This document shows, piece after piece, positions 10,000 through 21,968 of a stretch of DNA of 64,000 bases. A model generated the notes under the pieces. That model was not told where the DNA came from, did not search any database, and saw only the letters and a program-made list of their open reading frames with translations. The DNA comes from Chrysoporthe austroafricana (lineage: Eukaryota; Ascomycota; Sordariomycetes; Diaporthales; Cryphonectriaceae): the NCBI GenBank assembly GCA_001051155.2, contig JYIP02000001.1, forward strand, positions 2,604,001 through 2,668,000. The letters are read 5' to 3'. Made by a program: the position numbers and the translations under genes. How positions within the stretch are numbered: position 1 is the first letter of the stretch; each line of letters begins with the position of its first letter.

Positions 10000-12099
10000 C
10001 TCTGATGATGCGTATATTGAGGATTGGCGTATCAAATTGATAAGGTAAGATTATAAGCTCTTTAGCCTACTGAGATATACTTGGTGGTGATGATGATGGA
10101 ACTCAGCAGTTTTGATCGGAACCCATCATCTCTACATATACTCCTTTGCTGTTACCATAATTCACATGCCTTTCCCCATTACACTTTTTCTCGTCACACT
10201 TTCTTTGTGTGGATAGATGGTGTTGAATCTTGATTTCGAAGCATCTCGGTGCTCGGCTCCATCACACAGCACCAAGCCAGCCGTCCGCCCGTGCCCCCCC
10301 CCACTTAACCCAGTACTTGGACAAGCATCATGGTCCCGAAGACGAGGCCCTGAGTGGCTGCGAACGCTTTCGGGGATGTTCCAATACAGTCTGTCGACCT
10401 ACACCGGCTTGCTTACATAGCTAAATAATAGCTGCTTTATCACCGCTTAATAATACTCCCCGCTCTGTCACGCAGCCTTGCCGAACCAGCGCCCTTTCGT
10501 GGGGCGCCATCATGTCAAGTTGCTTGCGTCAGCCTCGTCCACGAAAGATGGTCTCCCATGCCTCCCTGCCAAGGGCGTATTTGCCCTTTGTATGGCGCAA
10601 GAGGCGCCCGCGAGTCCGAGGGGCAGACCAGGCAGCCTGAGGCCTGACACCTACTGTATACTGTCTCCCGACACAAACAACTGATGGTCGTGTGTCCGCA
10701 TGTCGTAGACCCATACTGTACGATCGCGCCGGGTAGAGGTCTCGCCAGCTTGCATCTCGATCCTCCACAGGCCCCATCCCTTGTCTGTTGCGCGTCGAGC
10801 TCTTGTTGTCGCGTGTCCGACTGACACTCGATAGTCCCCTTCACGACGGCTGCATGATCGCCCTCCAGCACGCGGAAACCACGCATGCTACATACCGCAG
10901 TGGAGGATCATCAGAAGCGGGTTCATTAATGCATTTCACATGTTAGCATACGTTGGAAGCAGATATGCAGGCGGGGAGATGGCGGATGGCGACATCAACG
11001 GACCCGGATCCAGTATAGCGTGTGTCAGTGACGGGTGCGTTAACCTCACTCCATAATGGTTGAGAGCGAATGAATGTGCCGGGGAAACCATAATCGCGAT
11101 TATACACACCGAGGGTATCTAACATGATGCTCAACACATGCAGAGTGTAACAGGAAAGTTGAGAGAAGATCTCCTTGATGCTGCTCTTCCTGCCCTCCAC
11201 CTCCACTTGCGCTGCCGGGGATCTAGTAACGTTGCTTCTATCTACTACTTTTCAACTCATTACCACTGTCTTCTCTCCCTGGCCGCTGATCCCTTCCAAG
11301 GCCGTCCGCGGCCACGTCGTTTCGTCATGAAGATGATCTTCCCTATGCATATCCTGCACGCCCTTGTTTTGTATTGATACCGTCGCTCCCCCCCACGGCC
11401 CTCCCGCAGAATTCTCGTGTGCAATTATGTGCTTCTGGAAATGAAAGTCATGTCCAACAAAAAAACAAGAATCTATAAACACACGCTGGAAATGGATCCT
11501 GTGTCGGGCGAGATGAGATTCGATGAGGGATTCCCGAATGCCGCCCCATCAATTGGTTTGGAAGCATATTCTGATGGGCTTTCTGCACATGCTTTCCCCG
11601 TCACCGCCTGAGAGGCTGACTCCGAGGGGTGTAAAGACGGCTGGGTAGAACTCGAACGATCCCCCGCATGTAACTCCTTCCCGCCCAACATGAAAGGTGA
11701 TGACGATGATGTTGAATCCGAAAGATGCCAACGATTCGACTGGTGTATCCGAAGCTGACCAGCAGCTCGGCCTCGGCGCCCACGTCTTTGCTCATGGTTC
11801 ACCTGGCGTTGCAAGTGCTTGAAGAACCTCGACTCCTTCCAAGAGCGCTTCTTCCGAAACTTCCTAAACTTCCTCCACCTGTCGACCGCCTCCCGGGTAG
11901 TCACCTTCGTAGGTGGACGCCGCCTCACATGTCTGCGAATGCGGGATATCGTCCCCCGCCTCCAATCTTCGCTGCTCTCACGAATTTCCACATATTTTCG
12001 CAGATTGTTCAAGAATTGAATCGTCGACGACCGATTCTACCGATCAAGAGCATCGTCGATAGCACGCAGCCAGCCATCAAAGGGCGAACCTGCCTTCTC
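10000..12099. other. Intergenic: SDR promoter and leashin 3' side
   Basis: About 10000-10450 is the presumed SDR promoter, AT-rich with a TATA-like stretch. About 10450-11470 holds no convincing gene. From about 12099 down to 11470 on the minus strand there is a coding-like tract in the same frame as the end of the leashin gene, described as a separate finding. Confidence 0.5.
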
Positions 12100-15000
12100 C
12101 TAGAAGGTGTCTGAGTCCTGCGAGGTGATGGTGCCAAAGGTATCTGGTGGGTCAAAACAATGTCAGTCTTTCAAATTCACATCGTCTCTTATCTGTATGT
12201 ATTCTCTTTCTACCCGGTGAATCCCTTCTGCAAAGAAAAGCTTCGGCGCGTACCTCTCTTCCTCCTGCGATCTTCAGCCTGGCCCTCGGGTGGCGCCGGG
12301 CTCCGTGTGCCCATCGCTCGAGGTCCACTAGGTCGCCGGGCAGGGGCACCGCGGACGTTCTGGAGGTTACGGTTCTCCGGCTTGGGGCTGCCAGCAGGCT
12401 TGTAGCCCAATGCGGAGATCCTGTTTCGAGTAGGGGTGACGCCTCGTGGTGGCGATGAAATTCCGTCTAGCGGCTCCTTAGGAGGTCGTGGCGGACCGCC
12501 TGATGAGGGGCCGCCTGTTGGGGATGGAGCACCCTCCCAGGTGTACTGCCCCTGCTCTTGGGATGCTGAGCCGTTGCCGTACCTGGGCTGTTGACCAGTA
12601 AAGCGGTTCAGACTTGTAACTGATCCCCAATTGGCGGATTCGGGAGACAGAGGCTGGTCGAAATCCTGCGCCGATGTCTCGAGCGTTCGGAAGTGCTCTG
12701 TCTGACCCTGCCTGGGCTGTGGGTGTTGCAAATTCAGCGAATTGCGGTGAGCCCTGTACTTTGGATCCTCCGGAGTATCGTAGTGTTGGAGGAAGGGGTT
12801 GTCAGGAAGGGTGTGCTCATCGTGCACGGAGACCTGGTCCATAGAGACGGGAGTGCGGCTGACACCGGCCATTGTGAACTCCATGCTGGTCTCAATCTGG
12901 TTGGGATCACGCCGTTGTGTCTGTGGATGAAGGTTGGGATCAGAGAATCCTGAATGAAGTTGGTCCACACTGACGGGATCCACGGGATAGTCCTCGTAAT
13001 CGCCTATGCTAGAGCCGGAACGAGACGGTGCCCGGAAGGAGTTCACGTCCGTGTCCTTGGACTTGCGGAAGGCTTTGCCGACGCTGGAGGCCGTGGTCTC
13101 GGACCAACGGGAGATCTTAGGGAACCAGCTAGATGACCCGCTAGATTTGTGCTTCTTCCCCTTGTCTGTGCGAGGGGTATTCTCGTTGCTCAAAGACACA
13201 TGTGCTGCTGCCGGCATCTGTGGCGGGGTTCCCAAAGGCTCCGAGTTGACACGTGTGATCTCTTGGACGGGACTCGTCATGTCTGCATCGCTGCGGCTGT
13301 GGATCACAACATTTGAATCCTCGTAGTGGTCTTCCTCATCTCCCTCGGGCACGGTACTTATCCGGTGTCCCGATACCTTTCGCTGATAACTAGCAGATGA
13401 GTTGTGAGGGATAGAGAGATGGCCAGACTGGCTCGCGTAGCTGGCAGTCGACGTGCCGGCAAGCCCCTCAGGTTCATAGCCACGGTCCTGCTCATACTGA
13501 ACCGCAGGCTGGATATTGTCGAGAGATGGACCACTGTCTTGGGCCATGCCACCCTGAGCAGTCTGTGCCTTGAGAACATCAACCTCTCCGAGCAACTGCA
13601 TAAGCATGTCCTCGATCCTAGTCAGGTCGTTCGTCCCCTTCGTACTGAGACCCTTGAGCGCCCTTCGCCACAGGTTGCGGGTCTTCTTCTCATTGTCAGT
13701 GCCACCCTGAGAGCCAGTCTGGATTGACCTCGCTCCGCTGCCAGGGAAGGGGCGGGGGCCGCCGATGTGACGCTGAACTGTTTTCTCGGTATTGTCCTTG
13801 ACCTCAGTGATAATGACGTCTTCAGTATCGGCGAGCATTCTCTTAATGTCGTCGAATGAATTCCGCATCTCGGCCGCCGTACGGACGAGGGTGACGAGAA
13901 TTTCGGTATCGCGAGCGCTGCGCTGAGCGTCACGGACCATGAGATGCTGCATCAGAGCAATGATGTCCTTGGATTCGATCTGCTCGATGCCCGCGCCAGT
14001 GGCAGCATCATACATCGGAGAGCCCAAGCCCTGGGACATGCCTGGCATATACTGCGAGTCCTGAGGATTGAGGAAGGCATCGGCACCAACAGGCATGGGA
14101 GGCTGCCCAGAGTAGTCAACGCCTTTACCCTTGATGTCGGGAGTCCTGTTAGGGCCCTGTGAGATGTAGCCTTCGTCAATCTTCGGTCCGAAGGGACTCC
14201 TAGGGCCATAATTCATGTAGCCCAGAGGATCGAACTGAGGGGCGTGGCTTGGAAGCTCAATGTCAAGACCGGGAGCGTTGGCCAGGGGACTCGTGCCTTC
14301 ATAGGGGTTGGTCACGATGGTATCCCGCTTTCGGTCCTCGTCTGTACGTTGCCACTCTGCGTCCATATCTTCACTGGTCTGTCGGCTGTGGGAGTGTGCC
14401 ATAGCAGCGGCCGTCGCCACCGCAGCGGCTCCCGCAGCCTCGTCGAGAGTGAGGCCATGGCGTCCATGGATGCTCTCCTGCGTGGGTGTTATGGGTTCGT
14501 CCTCTTGCCACTGGCCTCTCTGAGCCTCCTCAGAAGCGCTGAGACGGTCGCTCATACGTGATGGGTTAGTCAGGGCGTCACTGTCATGAGCGAAGTATCC
14601 TATTTCAGGCAGAGGATCGTTGGCATCTGGTAGCCCGCTATGTCCGATCCTGGGCTTCTCATATTCGTCCAGGCGGTCAATGCTGTGCGTGGGCGTATTC
14701 GCTGGCAGGTATCCTTCACGTGTACGATCCTTGAAGGACTTGTTTCTCTGGACGCCCTCGCCCACCCACTCGCCCTCAGGCTCCTGCTTGTTCTTGCCTT
14801 TTGCGGCGGCTCTCAGGGCGGCAGCAGCTGCACCAACGGCTGCACCAGTGATGGCCGCTTCGGAAGCAGTCGGGGAATGTCGATACTTCGAAATGGGAAC
14901 CTTTCGCCCATACTTGTCCAGCTCATACTCCTGGAAGTTCTGTGAATGGTCGGGGTCCTGGTCTTCTGACAGCTCAGACACCGTGTCTTCCTCAACCACA

Positions 15001-17507
15001 CGTGGCGGCTCAGGTGTCTGCTCGCGGGAGCTGGCTGCCATCTGCCCTTCTTCTTCTAGCATGGCTGCAGCCTCGAGGGCAGCTGCAGAAGCACGGTTAT
15101 TACGCTGTTGGCCGCTTCGGCCCGACTCGCCGGTGAGAACAGACTCATCCAAAGCGGAGCCCTCGACCAGTGAGGCAACATGTGACTCTACTGCAGCAGG
15201 GGAGGGGACAAGATCGCCCCTAGCCCCGACAGCACGAACAGCCGTTCCGGTTGTGAAACGGTCGAGCTCACTGTCGTCGGTATAGGTCGTGTTCCTGTGG
15301 CCTGTTCTTGAGCTGGTGGCGCTGTGATCATCCCTGAAGGACTCTTGGCTAAGGAGACTCGGTGACTCTCCGCCCCTGCGAAGAGACTTTTCAGGAGAAG
15401 AATACGAATCAGATGTCCGATGAGATATCCTCGACTCGCGGTGGAGCTCGCTCCCACCCTCGGTGTACCCTGAGACACTTGGGATCGGACTGAGACCACG
15501 GCGCTCAGGTTGGTAAGGCACATACTTCAGAGGAGGTGGGACCTCCTGAGTATTGTAGTAGTTGTTGTAGTCCGGCTCGTCCTCGTAATCATCTTCGTCA
15601 TCGTACACCTCTTCGCGAATTGGAGCCTTTCGCATGTACTCCTGCTCATACTCCTCCTCGAGACCCCCGGTCCTCCGCTGGGGGAGAGTCCTGAGGTCGC
15701 CATGAGAAATGTTCGCATGCTGCAGCCCTAGTGGATTCTGCAGATTGGCGTTCTTGGTCGGAGTCGGGCTGTCCGTTGCAGTCGATCTTGAGTCAATGGA
15801 TGGAGTTCCCTTGGCGACTTGCAATATAGGGGTGAGCTCTTCAGTAGCAGAGTGATCATCCGTCTCGGCAGACAAGATCGACGTTCTCGTCATCTCTGAC
15901 GGGTTGACCTCGCTCATCAACGGCATCGGCGGCGCCGGCTCAACATCTTCTTCATCCTCGACGTATCTGTCAGACGCACGGCTCTTGGCTTCGGCCCTGC
16001 GACGACGGCGTTGCTCTCGGGCAATTGCTGGTGAGTTGTTCTCGTGCAGGGCACCTGCAGCCACAGCACCAAGGGCCGCCCCAACGGCGGCTGCCTTGAG
16101 CTTGTCATGGCTACGTGGTACCTCCTCGATCTCATGTAGAGACTCATCCACCGAGTCATGGTCCACGCTCGGAGCAGGGCTCTCAAGCAGTTCATGGCGT
16201 GCCTCTCTGTCCCGTGAAACCCTGCGATTGAGGTTCTCACGGGACTTACTGGAGTACCCCGAACGGCGATGCTCACTCTCCGCCTCGTCTTTCGACAGTG
16301 TCGTTCCACTGGATACCGAGCTCCGACGGGCCTCACGCTTACTCTGCTCCCTCTTGATAGCAACCAGCTCGGGCAGAATGAGTCGTCGAATCGCGTCCTC
16401 TACGGTCTCCAGCAACTTGGGGTTGTTGATCGAAGATCTAGATACACCCGAACGCATCGAACTTGCATCCGCGGAACGATGGCTGTGTGATATCGCAGAA
16501 GAGAGCACACTAGAGTCGACACCAGACACGACAGACTCCTGTTGGTGCTCCTTGCTGGACCTTCTGCGTGATGACGACTTGCCAGACTCGGAGGGCTGCT
16601 CGCCACCACTACTCTTGCGATGCCTGGACTTGTGTCTCCGCTCTGATCTGTCTCGGTCCCTAGATTTCGACATCACGGCCCTCTCCTTCTCCGTGAGCTC
16701 GGACCGGCTCCTGCTGCGCACCTTGTCTGCGACAGCAGCGGCGGCCAGACCGGCAGCGGCGCCGCCCAGCACCTCTCTTGTCCGCGAGGGACTCTTGCTG
16801 CGCTTCTCCTCGTACCGCGACGGACCTGATCCGTCCAGAAAGCTGTCGGTAGGGATGGCGGAGATGTCGGACATGTTGCCCGGCTGGTAGGACGCCTTGC
16901 TGTCAGCAGCAGGAATCAGAGGGCTGGCAGGACGGCGACGGCGCTGACGCCCACTCCGGTCGATGTCGACCTCGATGGGGTTCCTAGAAACATTGGACTC
17001 CTCCGTGGCAGACTGGTACGAAGCCATGCTTCTCGCGTCCTCGGCGTCCCCAGCACTCGTGACGGACAATGCCTCCTCGGACCTGACCTGCGTCGGGGTC
17101 AGAGCGGAGGCTCGGTCGGCACGGCGAGTCAGCGAGGCCTTGCGGCCGCTGGACGACTTGGTCTCTGTGATCTGGATGTGGTCGGTCTTGCGGTTCTTGG
17201 ACGGGGTGAGCCGAACGCGCACGCTCGGCTTGCGGTCGCCACTGGCGCCTTGAGTGGTGGTGATCTTGCCACCCTCGAAGTACTCGATGAGGAGGGAGGT
17301 CTGTGACTTGTTGGACTTGTGGCTGCGGGTCTTGATGGTGACAGGGGTGCCGTCCTCGGGGAGAGAGTACGACGATTTCTCGTCGGTGGGCTTGGAGACG
17401 TCAGAGGGCGCGAGGTCCGACTTGGTGATGGTCGACTCAGACTCCTCGGTGGGGGCTGGGAGCGGAGGCGCCTTCTTCGAGTCGACACCCATGCTGGGCA
17501 AATCCAC
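12100..17507 (-). CDS. lah-1: Leashin (LAH)-like Woronin-body tether, N-terminal/LAH-1 type
   Basis: A very long exon (17507-12254) plus a 44-nt terminal exon (12143-12100) gives 1765 residues. The last intron has a GTACGC donor, a CTGAC branch-like site and a CCACCAG acceptor; splicing gives an end ...RRRKRDTFGTITSQDSDTF. Read without splicing, the frame stops at 12210 after QKGFTG, giving the same length by chance. The conserved N-terminal block of leashin/involucrin-repeat proteins is visible: SQTSLLIEYFEGGK (about 68-81), RKPSVRVRLTPS (about 92-103), HIQITE and RKASLTRR. The body is Ser/Arg/Glu-rich and predicted disordered, with Gly/Ala-rich patches near residues 240, 470, 890 and 1030. 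Helical, coiled-coil-like segments lie near 1180-1320. Leashin tethers Woronin bodies (peroxisome-derived septal plugs) to the cell cortex or septal pore. I see no lah-2 directly downstream. Family call is good; the exact isoform is inferred. Confidence 0.75.
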
Positions 17508-18420
17508 AACGAGGGTGGACAGGTTGCAGGGTGAGGTAGTGGTGTCACTCGATTCCCGCCTTTCCCGCCTCTGGAGCGCGCTCCTCTCTATTCCCGTTCC
17601 AAGATTTTCACCCCCAGCAGAGAGGGAGGCTCACCACACCATGCAGGTGAGGAGGATGAACGGGAAAGGGTTCGGGCAGAGCGTCGGGGCGGGATTGTTT
17701 GCAGGTTGAGGAATCGGGTTGCGTTGTTGTGATCAAGACATCGAGTGCAGGAGGAGAAAAAAAAAAAAAAATCTCAACGAGATTGGTGGCTGAGGTGCAG
17801 CAGGTAAGCGATTGGGAGCCTTGTTTACGGAGCTTTGACAACGTCGGGGGGAAGAAGCAGGGAAAGTTGGGCATCGAGGCGCGGTGGCCGTCACACTTAC
17901 ACTGGAGGAACGGGAGATGTACCCGGACGGGTAAGAATTAACGAGTGCTGATAGCTCCGTAGAGACGGAGGCGTCGTTGGAAATGTGCTGCTCGGCTGAG
18001 AGGTCCAGGTAGCAGGCAAGGAGAGGTCGATGAGGTTTGGGTCGAGGTGTGGTGGTGGCGGGAGGGGAGGGATTGTAGCTCTTTGGCCTGCGGTTCAGCT
18101 TTGGGATCCCCAGCCTTCCCAATAAAATAATGGAACCAGACCGGGACGGCACAAGGTGTTACGACACCGCAACGGCCCTGCAGACACGCCAACCGCCCAA
18201 CGGAGCACTGAGCCTGGTGAATCGGACCCCTGGGCGAACAAGAGAAAACCGAAAACAAAAGAATAATAATTAAACGGGCGAGATGCAGCACCCTGTCGGG
18301 AGTGAAAAGTTGAGAACCGCGAGGGAGAAGTCGAAGGCAGGGTAAGGCGAGGCGAGGCCAGGTGAGGGGTCCTACCATAGTAGGTGCAGCAGGTCAGGCT
18401 GGCTTGTAGGCCGGCCGGCG

Positions 18421-18433
18421 GGCTGGCTGGCTG
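18421..18433. repeat. GGCT short tandem repeat
   Basis: Three copies of GGCT follow a GGCCGGCCGG run within the presumed leashin upstream region. It is a simple sequence with no evident function. Confidence 0.5.
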
Positions 18434-19110
18434 GTGAAGATTCGATTCGAGGCACGGCAGCAGTCCCGAGGGGGGCCACACGCCCGAAGACCCGTCGTGC
18501 CGTGCTACTCTGCTGCATTTTAAGACATCCTACTGCACTTTACTCCGGGCACACGTAGTGCTCATTACAAAGCCCGTTCTGTCACCTCACGAACCGGTCA
18601 CCCTGCCCCCTATCCGCAGATGCAAAGCAACCCAAGGAATGCGATAGGCGACTGCAGGAGAAATGCTGATGATGGCGGTCCTGCAGGAGGAGGCACCTCA
18701 CAGAGGCGGCCTGCAGTGCCTCCTGCACGGGTGGGTTGGGGTGCTCGTGGGGCGTGGATGGCTTGCAGTGCTGAGCTGGCGCCAATGGGGCAGGGGAGGA
18801 CGGTCTCGCGGCAACTGGTGGGTGCAGCCCATGTGAGAGATGCAGGGACATGGGTCTCAAGGCACACGAGAGCCCTCGTCCCGTCAAGTCGCTGCTGCTA
18901 GGAGGTGCGGTGGGTTGGCTGTTGGAGAAGCTTTTGCTCTTGCCCCTTCAAGCCCCTCGCGCTGACAGCCGGACGGGACGGCGGGAGGCCCAGGCCTGCG
19001 GTAAAGAGCGGTGGGACGCGCTGTCCGCAGGCAGCTCTTCTGGCGGCCACCTTACGACCCCGCCCGCCCCTTGGTCCGACACTGTCTTCATGTCGGGCCA
19101 TCTCGCCCTC

Positions 19111-19147
19111 CCTGTGCCTGCGCCTGCGCCTGTCCCTGTGCCTGTCT
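19111..19147. repeat. Degenerate CCTGTG/CGCCTG hexamer repeat
   Basis: About six imperfect copies of a six-base unit (CCTGTG, CCTGCG, CCTGTC) sit in GC-rich noncoding DNA. It makes the Pro/Val/Ala-rich frames seen on the plus strand here a by-product of the repeat. Confidence 0.5.
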
Positions 19148-20633
19148 CGTCGCCGGTGAGGTGAGGTCATGGCCGGCGTGGAAGCAGCCTGGGTCCACCA
19201 AAGTACGCGTACCCGCCAGGCCCGCTCTCCCGCCTTCAGACATAAAAATTGGCTCGAGCACACCTTGCCAAACCCATTCTATCGGGGAAATAAAGGCATG
19301 GGAGTCGGGTCCTCCCAGCCTCGCTTGACCCGCACATGACGAAGCTATGTGATAGAAAAACATGACTGTTCTTGCGCGGCGGGGATGGGCCGACGAGTGA
19401 GCGGACGGTGCCACGGCTGATCTGGCACCAGTGACATTCACAATAGCACCAGTGAGACCAGGTTCCAACACGCAGACCAAGATCTGAGCAGTCGAGTCGC
19501 CCCACCCACTTCTCGGTGAGGGAGAGTCGCGTCGTCGTAGACGTTGCTCCGCGCAGCCTCGTCCCCCCAGCTGGTCGATCCTGCGCTCTAGACGGGTTAT
19601 ACTATGTACACCTCTATCCCCCCCTCCCGGTGACACCCAGCAGTGGCAAAGACCAGTATCACCTGTGCAGCAGGAGTGGCCTAGTTGAGCCAGCTGTCCG
19701 TGGTCCAGACGGAGCAGCACAAATCAGCGAGCCGCTTCCCACTTCTGTCGTCAGACGTTGGGCCGCCCGCGCGCGCGCCCATCCCACGGTGGGCGGCAGG
19801 GCTCTTCCCTCTGCTTCCAGAACAAAACCTGGAGCCGTTGGCCTCTCGGGTCGCGCCGATGGGCCACGCCCCGCTGGGCATTCCAGACGGAGAGGCCTGG
19901 GTCTTCCCGAGACTCTAGCATTCCAGACGCTAAATCGAGGCCTCCACAGCTTCTTCACGTTCCCTTGGGATAGCCTGGGTGTGATCCGTCCAAGAAGGAA
20001 GGGGCGGTCCTCTGCACCTGGTCGAGCTGGTCTGTGATGCCGGGTGCGATCCTGGACTTGAGCAAATTTTGTGCGATGTCAGCAGCGGCAACCTGCAGAA
20101 GGATGGAGATGATGGGCAGGAAGCATGTCTCAGTCCGACACCGCCGAGGTGTTGGCTGCTGTCGGCTGTTGTCAGCCAGCCAGTCGGTCAGTCAATTATA
20201 CGGGGCAGGGAGTGGCCTGCGTCGTTGGGCTTTGCTCGGATGATTCTAGAGGTTAAAAACCTTGATTCACGGTATGCTTACAGTGCTGAAATCCCTCCGG
20301 CTCAGTAAAACTTGAAAGGTGCAATATCTTGTAGATAGAGAGAGTATGCATGCACGCGATACGGTTGCATGCAATGAAGGTCATCATACGAGCTGATACA
20401 ACGATATCATCCCCATCGAGGCTGACTGCATACCGTTGAAGGTGGAGCAGGTTCCGTATGCTGGGCAACCCCTCCTCTGCTCCTCGTCCCCTCAGCTTCT
20501 TCCGCAGCCGTCACCTCCCTAGATATCAAAATACCAGCCTGAATGGGCACACAAGTGCAAGAAGGGAAACCAAGATACAATTGCCCACCGGCCAGATCCA
20601 TCCCGCCGCGTGATATTGGCATGGGCCATATGC

Positions 20634-21968
20634 TCAGAGCATTTCCTGCACCGTCTCGTTCTTAGCCAGATGTGCAGGGAAGCCTCCTGCCAGCACAATC
20701 CTCAGGAACTCGACCTTGGCCGAAAGCGCCCAACTGTCGATCGTGATCTTCTCCTTGCCCACAAATATGGTCTCTCTGTACCCGAACTCATTGAGATCTT
20801 CTCCATGCGCGCTGTTGACCAGCGAGCCGCCCTTATTCGGGTTGGATGTCGGTCGTCCGGCAGTCGAGTAGCCTGGGCCCTTCCCCCGCTCCAAGCCCGT
20901 CGCGATGCTGCTGAAATCACTCTTTAGGTGCCGCCTGTCGCGCTTTGAGATACTCTTTGAGCCCTTGGAGATATCCCGCATCTGCTGCGCCAGCCTCTTG
21001 GGGTCATACTGGAAGTTCACCTTCTCCCCACTTTCCTCCTCCATCTCCCGCGCCGTCTCGAACAGCAGCGCAATGTTGTCGCCCGACGCCGTCTGCACGT
21101 AAGCGTCCGTGCTGTCGAGCTGCTCAACGAACGCCTCCATCGCCTGCTCGCTCTGCTCCGACAGATCCTCGAGATGCGCCGCGATGAACCCCCAACTCTT
21201 GAGCGCGGCCACCACCACACCCGCGGCGTCCGGCGCCCCGACCGTGTGGCCGTCGCTCTCGACGATCTCTATCATGTACTGCAGCATGTCTTCGGCCGCC
21301 TCAGCCGAGCCGTCGCCGTACATGGCTGCTGTAGCGAGAGTATAGAGCGTGGCGACTTTGACTTCCTCTTCCTCGTCATCCTGTTCGACTGTCGACTTGA
21401 GCGCCGCCATGTGGCTGCCCAGGACGCTGTCCGTCGGGTTCGTCAGGATGGTGACGGCGAGGGCCTTCACGGCAAGGGTTCGCTCCGTCGCGCTGCCGCC
21501 GGACCGCACGGCGCGGGCCAGCCCCAGCACGAGGTCGTTCATGGAGCTCTGGATCTCAGACCGCGCAAAGTAGTGCCGAACCAGGTGCAGGTACGACTTG
21601 AGCATATCCTCCCGCTCCTGGTTGCTCATCTTCTTGCGCTCGCCACTCCTGCCGCCCGCGACAATCTGGCTCACGCGCGCCTGTAGTCTCTCCACCCACG
21701 CGCGTCCGGCGGAGCCATCTCCCGCGTCGTCGCCATGGTCGGAGCCAGAGTTGGTGCTCATGGTCATGATGTCGTCGAAATCCGAGTCGCCAGAGTCCGA
21801 ATCTTCCGAGGCGTAGCGGCTGCCGGCGCGCGAGACATTGCGCGAGCCGTGGGGCGAGTGGCCGGGGGACGTGACGGGCGTGGCGGTCTTTGAGTCGGGG
21901 CGCGAGCGGGCCTTGCGGGAGACGGTTTTGCCGCTCTCGAGGAGGGCTTTCTTGCGAAGGTCGTGCAT
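20634..21968 (-). CDS. Interferon-related developmental regulator (IFRD) family protein
   Basis: A single exon encodes 444 residues. The fungal family start MHDLRKKALLESGKTVSRKA is followed by a Ser/Asp-rich disordered stretch to about residue 85. An alpha-helical, HEAT-like IFRD domain then runs to about 330 (VERLQARVSQIV, SYLHLVRHYFARSEIQSS, AVKALAVTILTNPTDSV, SWGFIAAHLEDLSEQSEQAM). The C-terminal part has a basic segment (RDISKGSKSISKRDRRHLKSDF) and a final conserved block (KEKITIDSWALSAKVEFLRI) typical of the IFRD C-terminal domain. Animal IFRD1/TIS7 proteins act as transcriptional co-regulators and bind ribosomes; the role of fungal members is little known. The ORF is complete, starts at the first ATG after a leader and ends EML. 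It lies upstream of and divergent from the FHA gene, with about 2 kb between them. Confidence 0.9.
   Translation of the reverse strand: MHDLRKKALLESGKTVSRKARSRPDSKTATPVTSPGHSPHGSRNVSRAGSRYASEDSDSGDSDFDDIMTMSTNSGSDHGDDAGDGSAGRAWVERLQARVSQIVAGGRSGERKKMSNQEREDMLKSYLHLVRHYFARSEIQSSMNDLVLGLARAVRSGGSATERTLAVKALAVTILTNPTDSVLGSHMAALKSTVEQDDEEEEVKVATLYTLATAAMYGDGSAEAAEDMLQYMIEIVESDGHTVGAPDAAGVVVAALKSWGFIAAHLEDLSEQSEQAMEAFVEQLDSTDAYVQTASGDNIALLFETAREMEEESGEKVNFQYDPKRLAQQMRDISKGSKSISKRDRRHLKSDFSSIATGLERGKGPGYSTAGRPTSNPNKGGSLVNSAHGEDLNEFGYRETIFVGKEKITIDSWALSAKVEFLRIVLAGGFPAHLAKNETVQEML

Larger units (their letters stand above)
17508..20633. other. Long intergenic region upstream of leashin
   Basis: The promoter and probable long leader of the leashin gene occupy at least the first kilobase, with an A15 tract at 17757-17771. 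From 18500 to 20030 the DNA is GC-rich with chance frames on both strands. Toward 20260-20630 is the 3' side of the IFRD gene. I found no supported gene. Confidence 0.5.

Noticed and set aside
15904..16890. 328-codon plus-strand frame opposite the leashin gene
   Set aside because: It is Ser/Arg/Leu-rich complement of a Ser/Arg/Glu-rich coding sequence; the minus frame carries the family motifs.
19516..20037. 173-codon plus-strand frame
   Set aside because: GC-rich region with frames on both strands; no motif and no conserved-looking segment.
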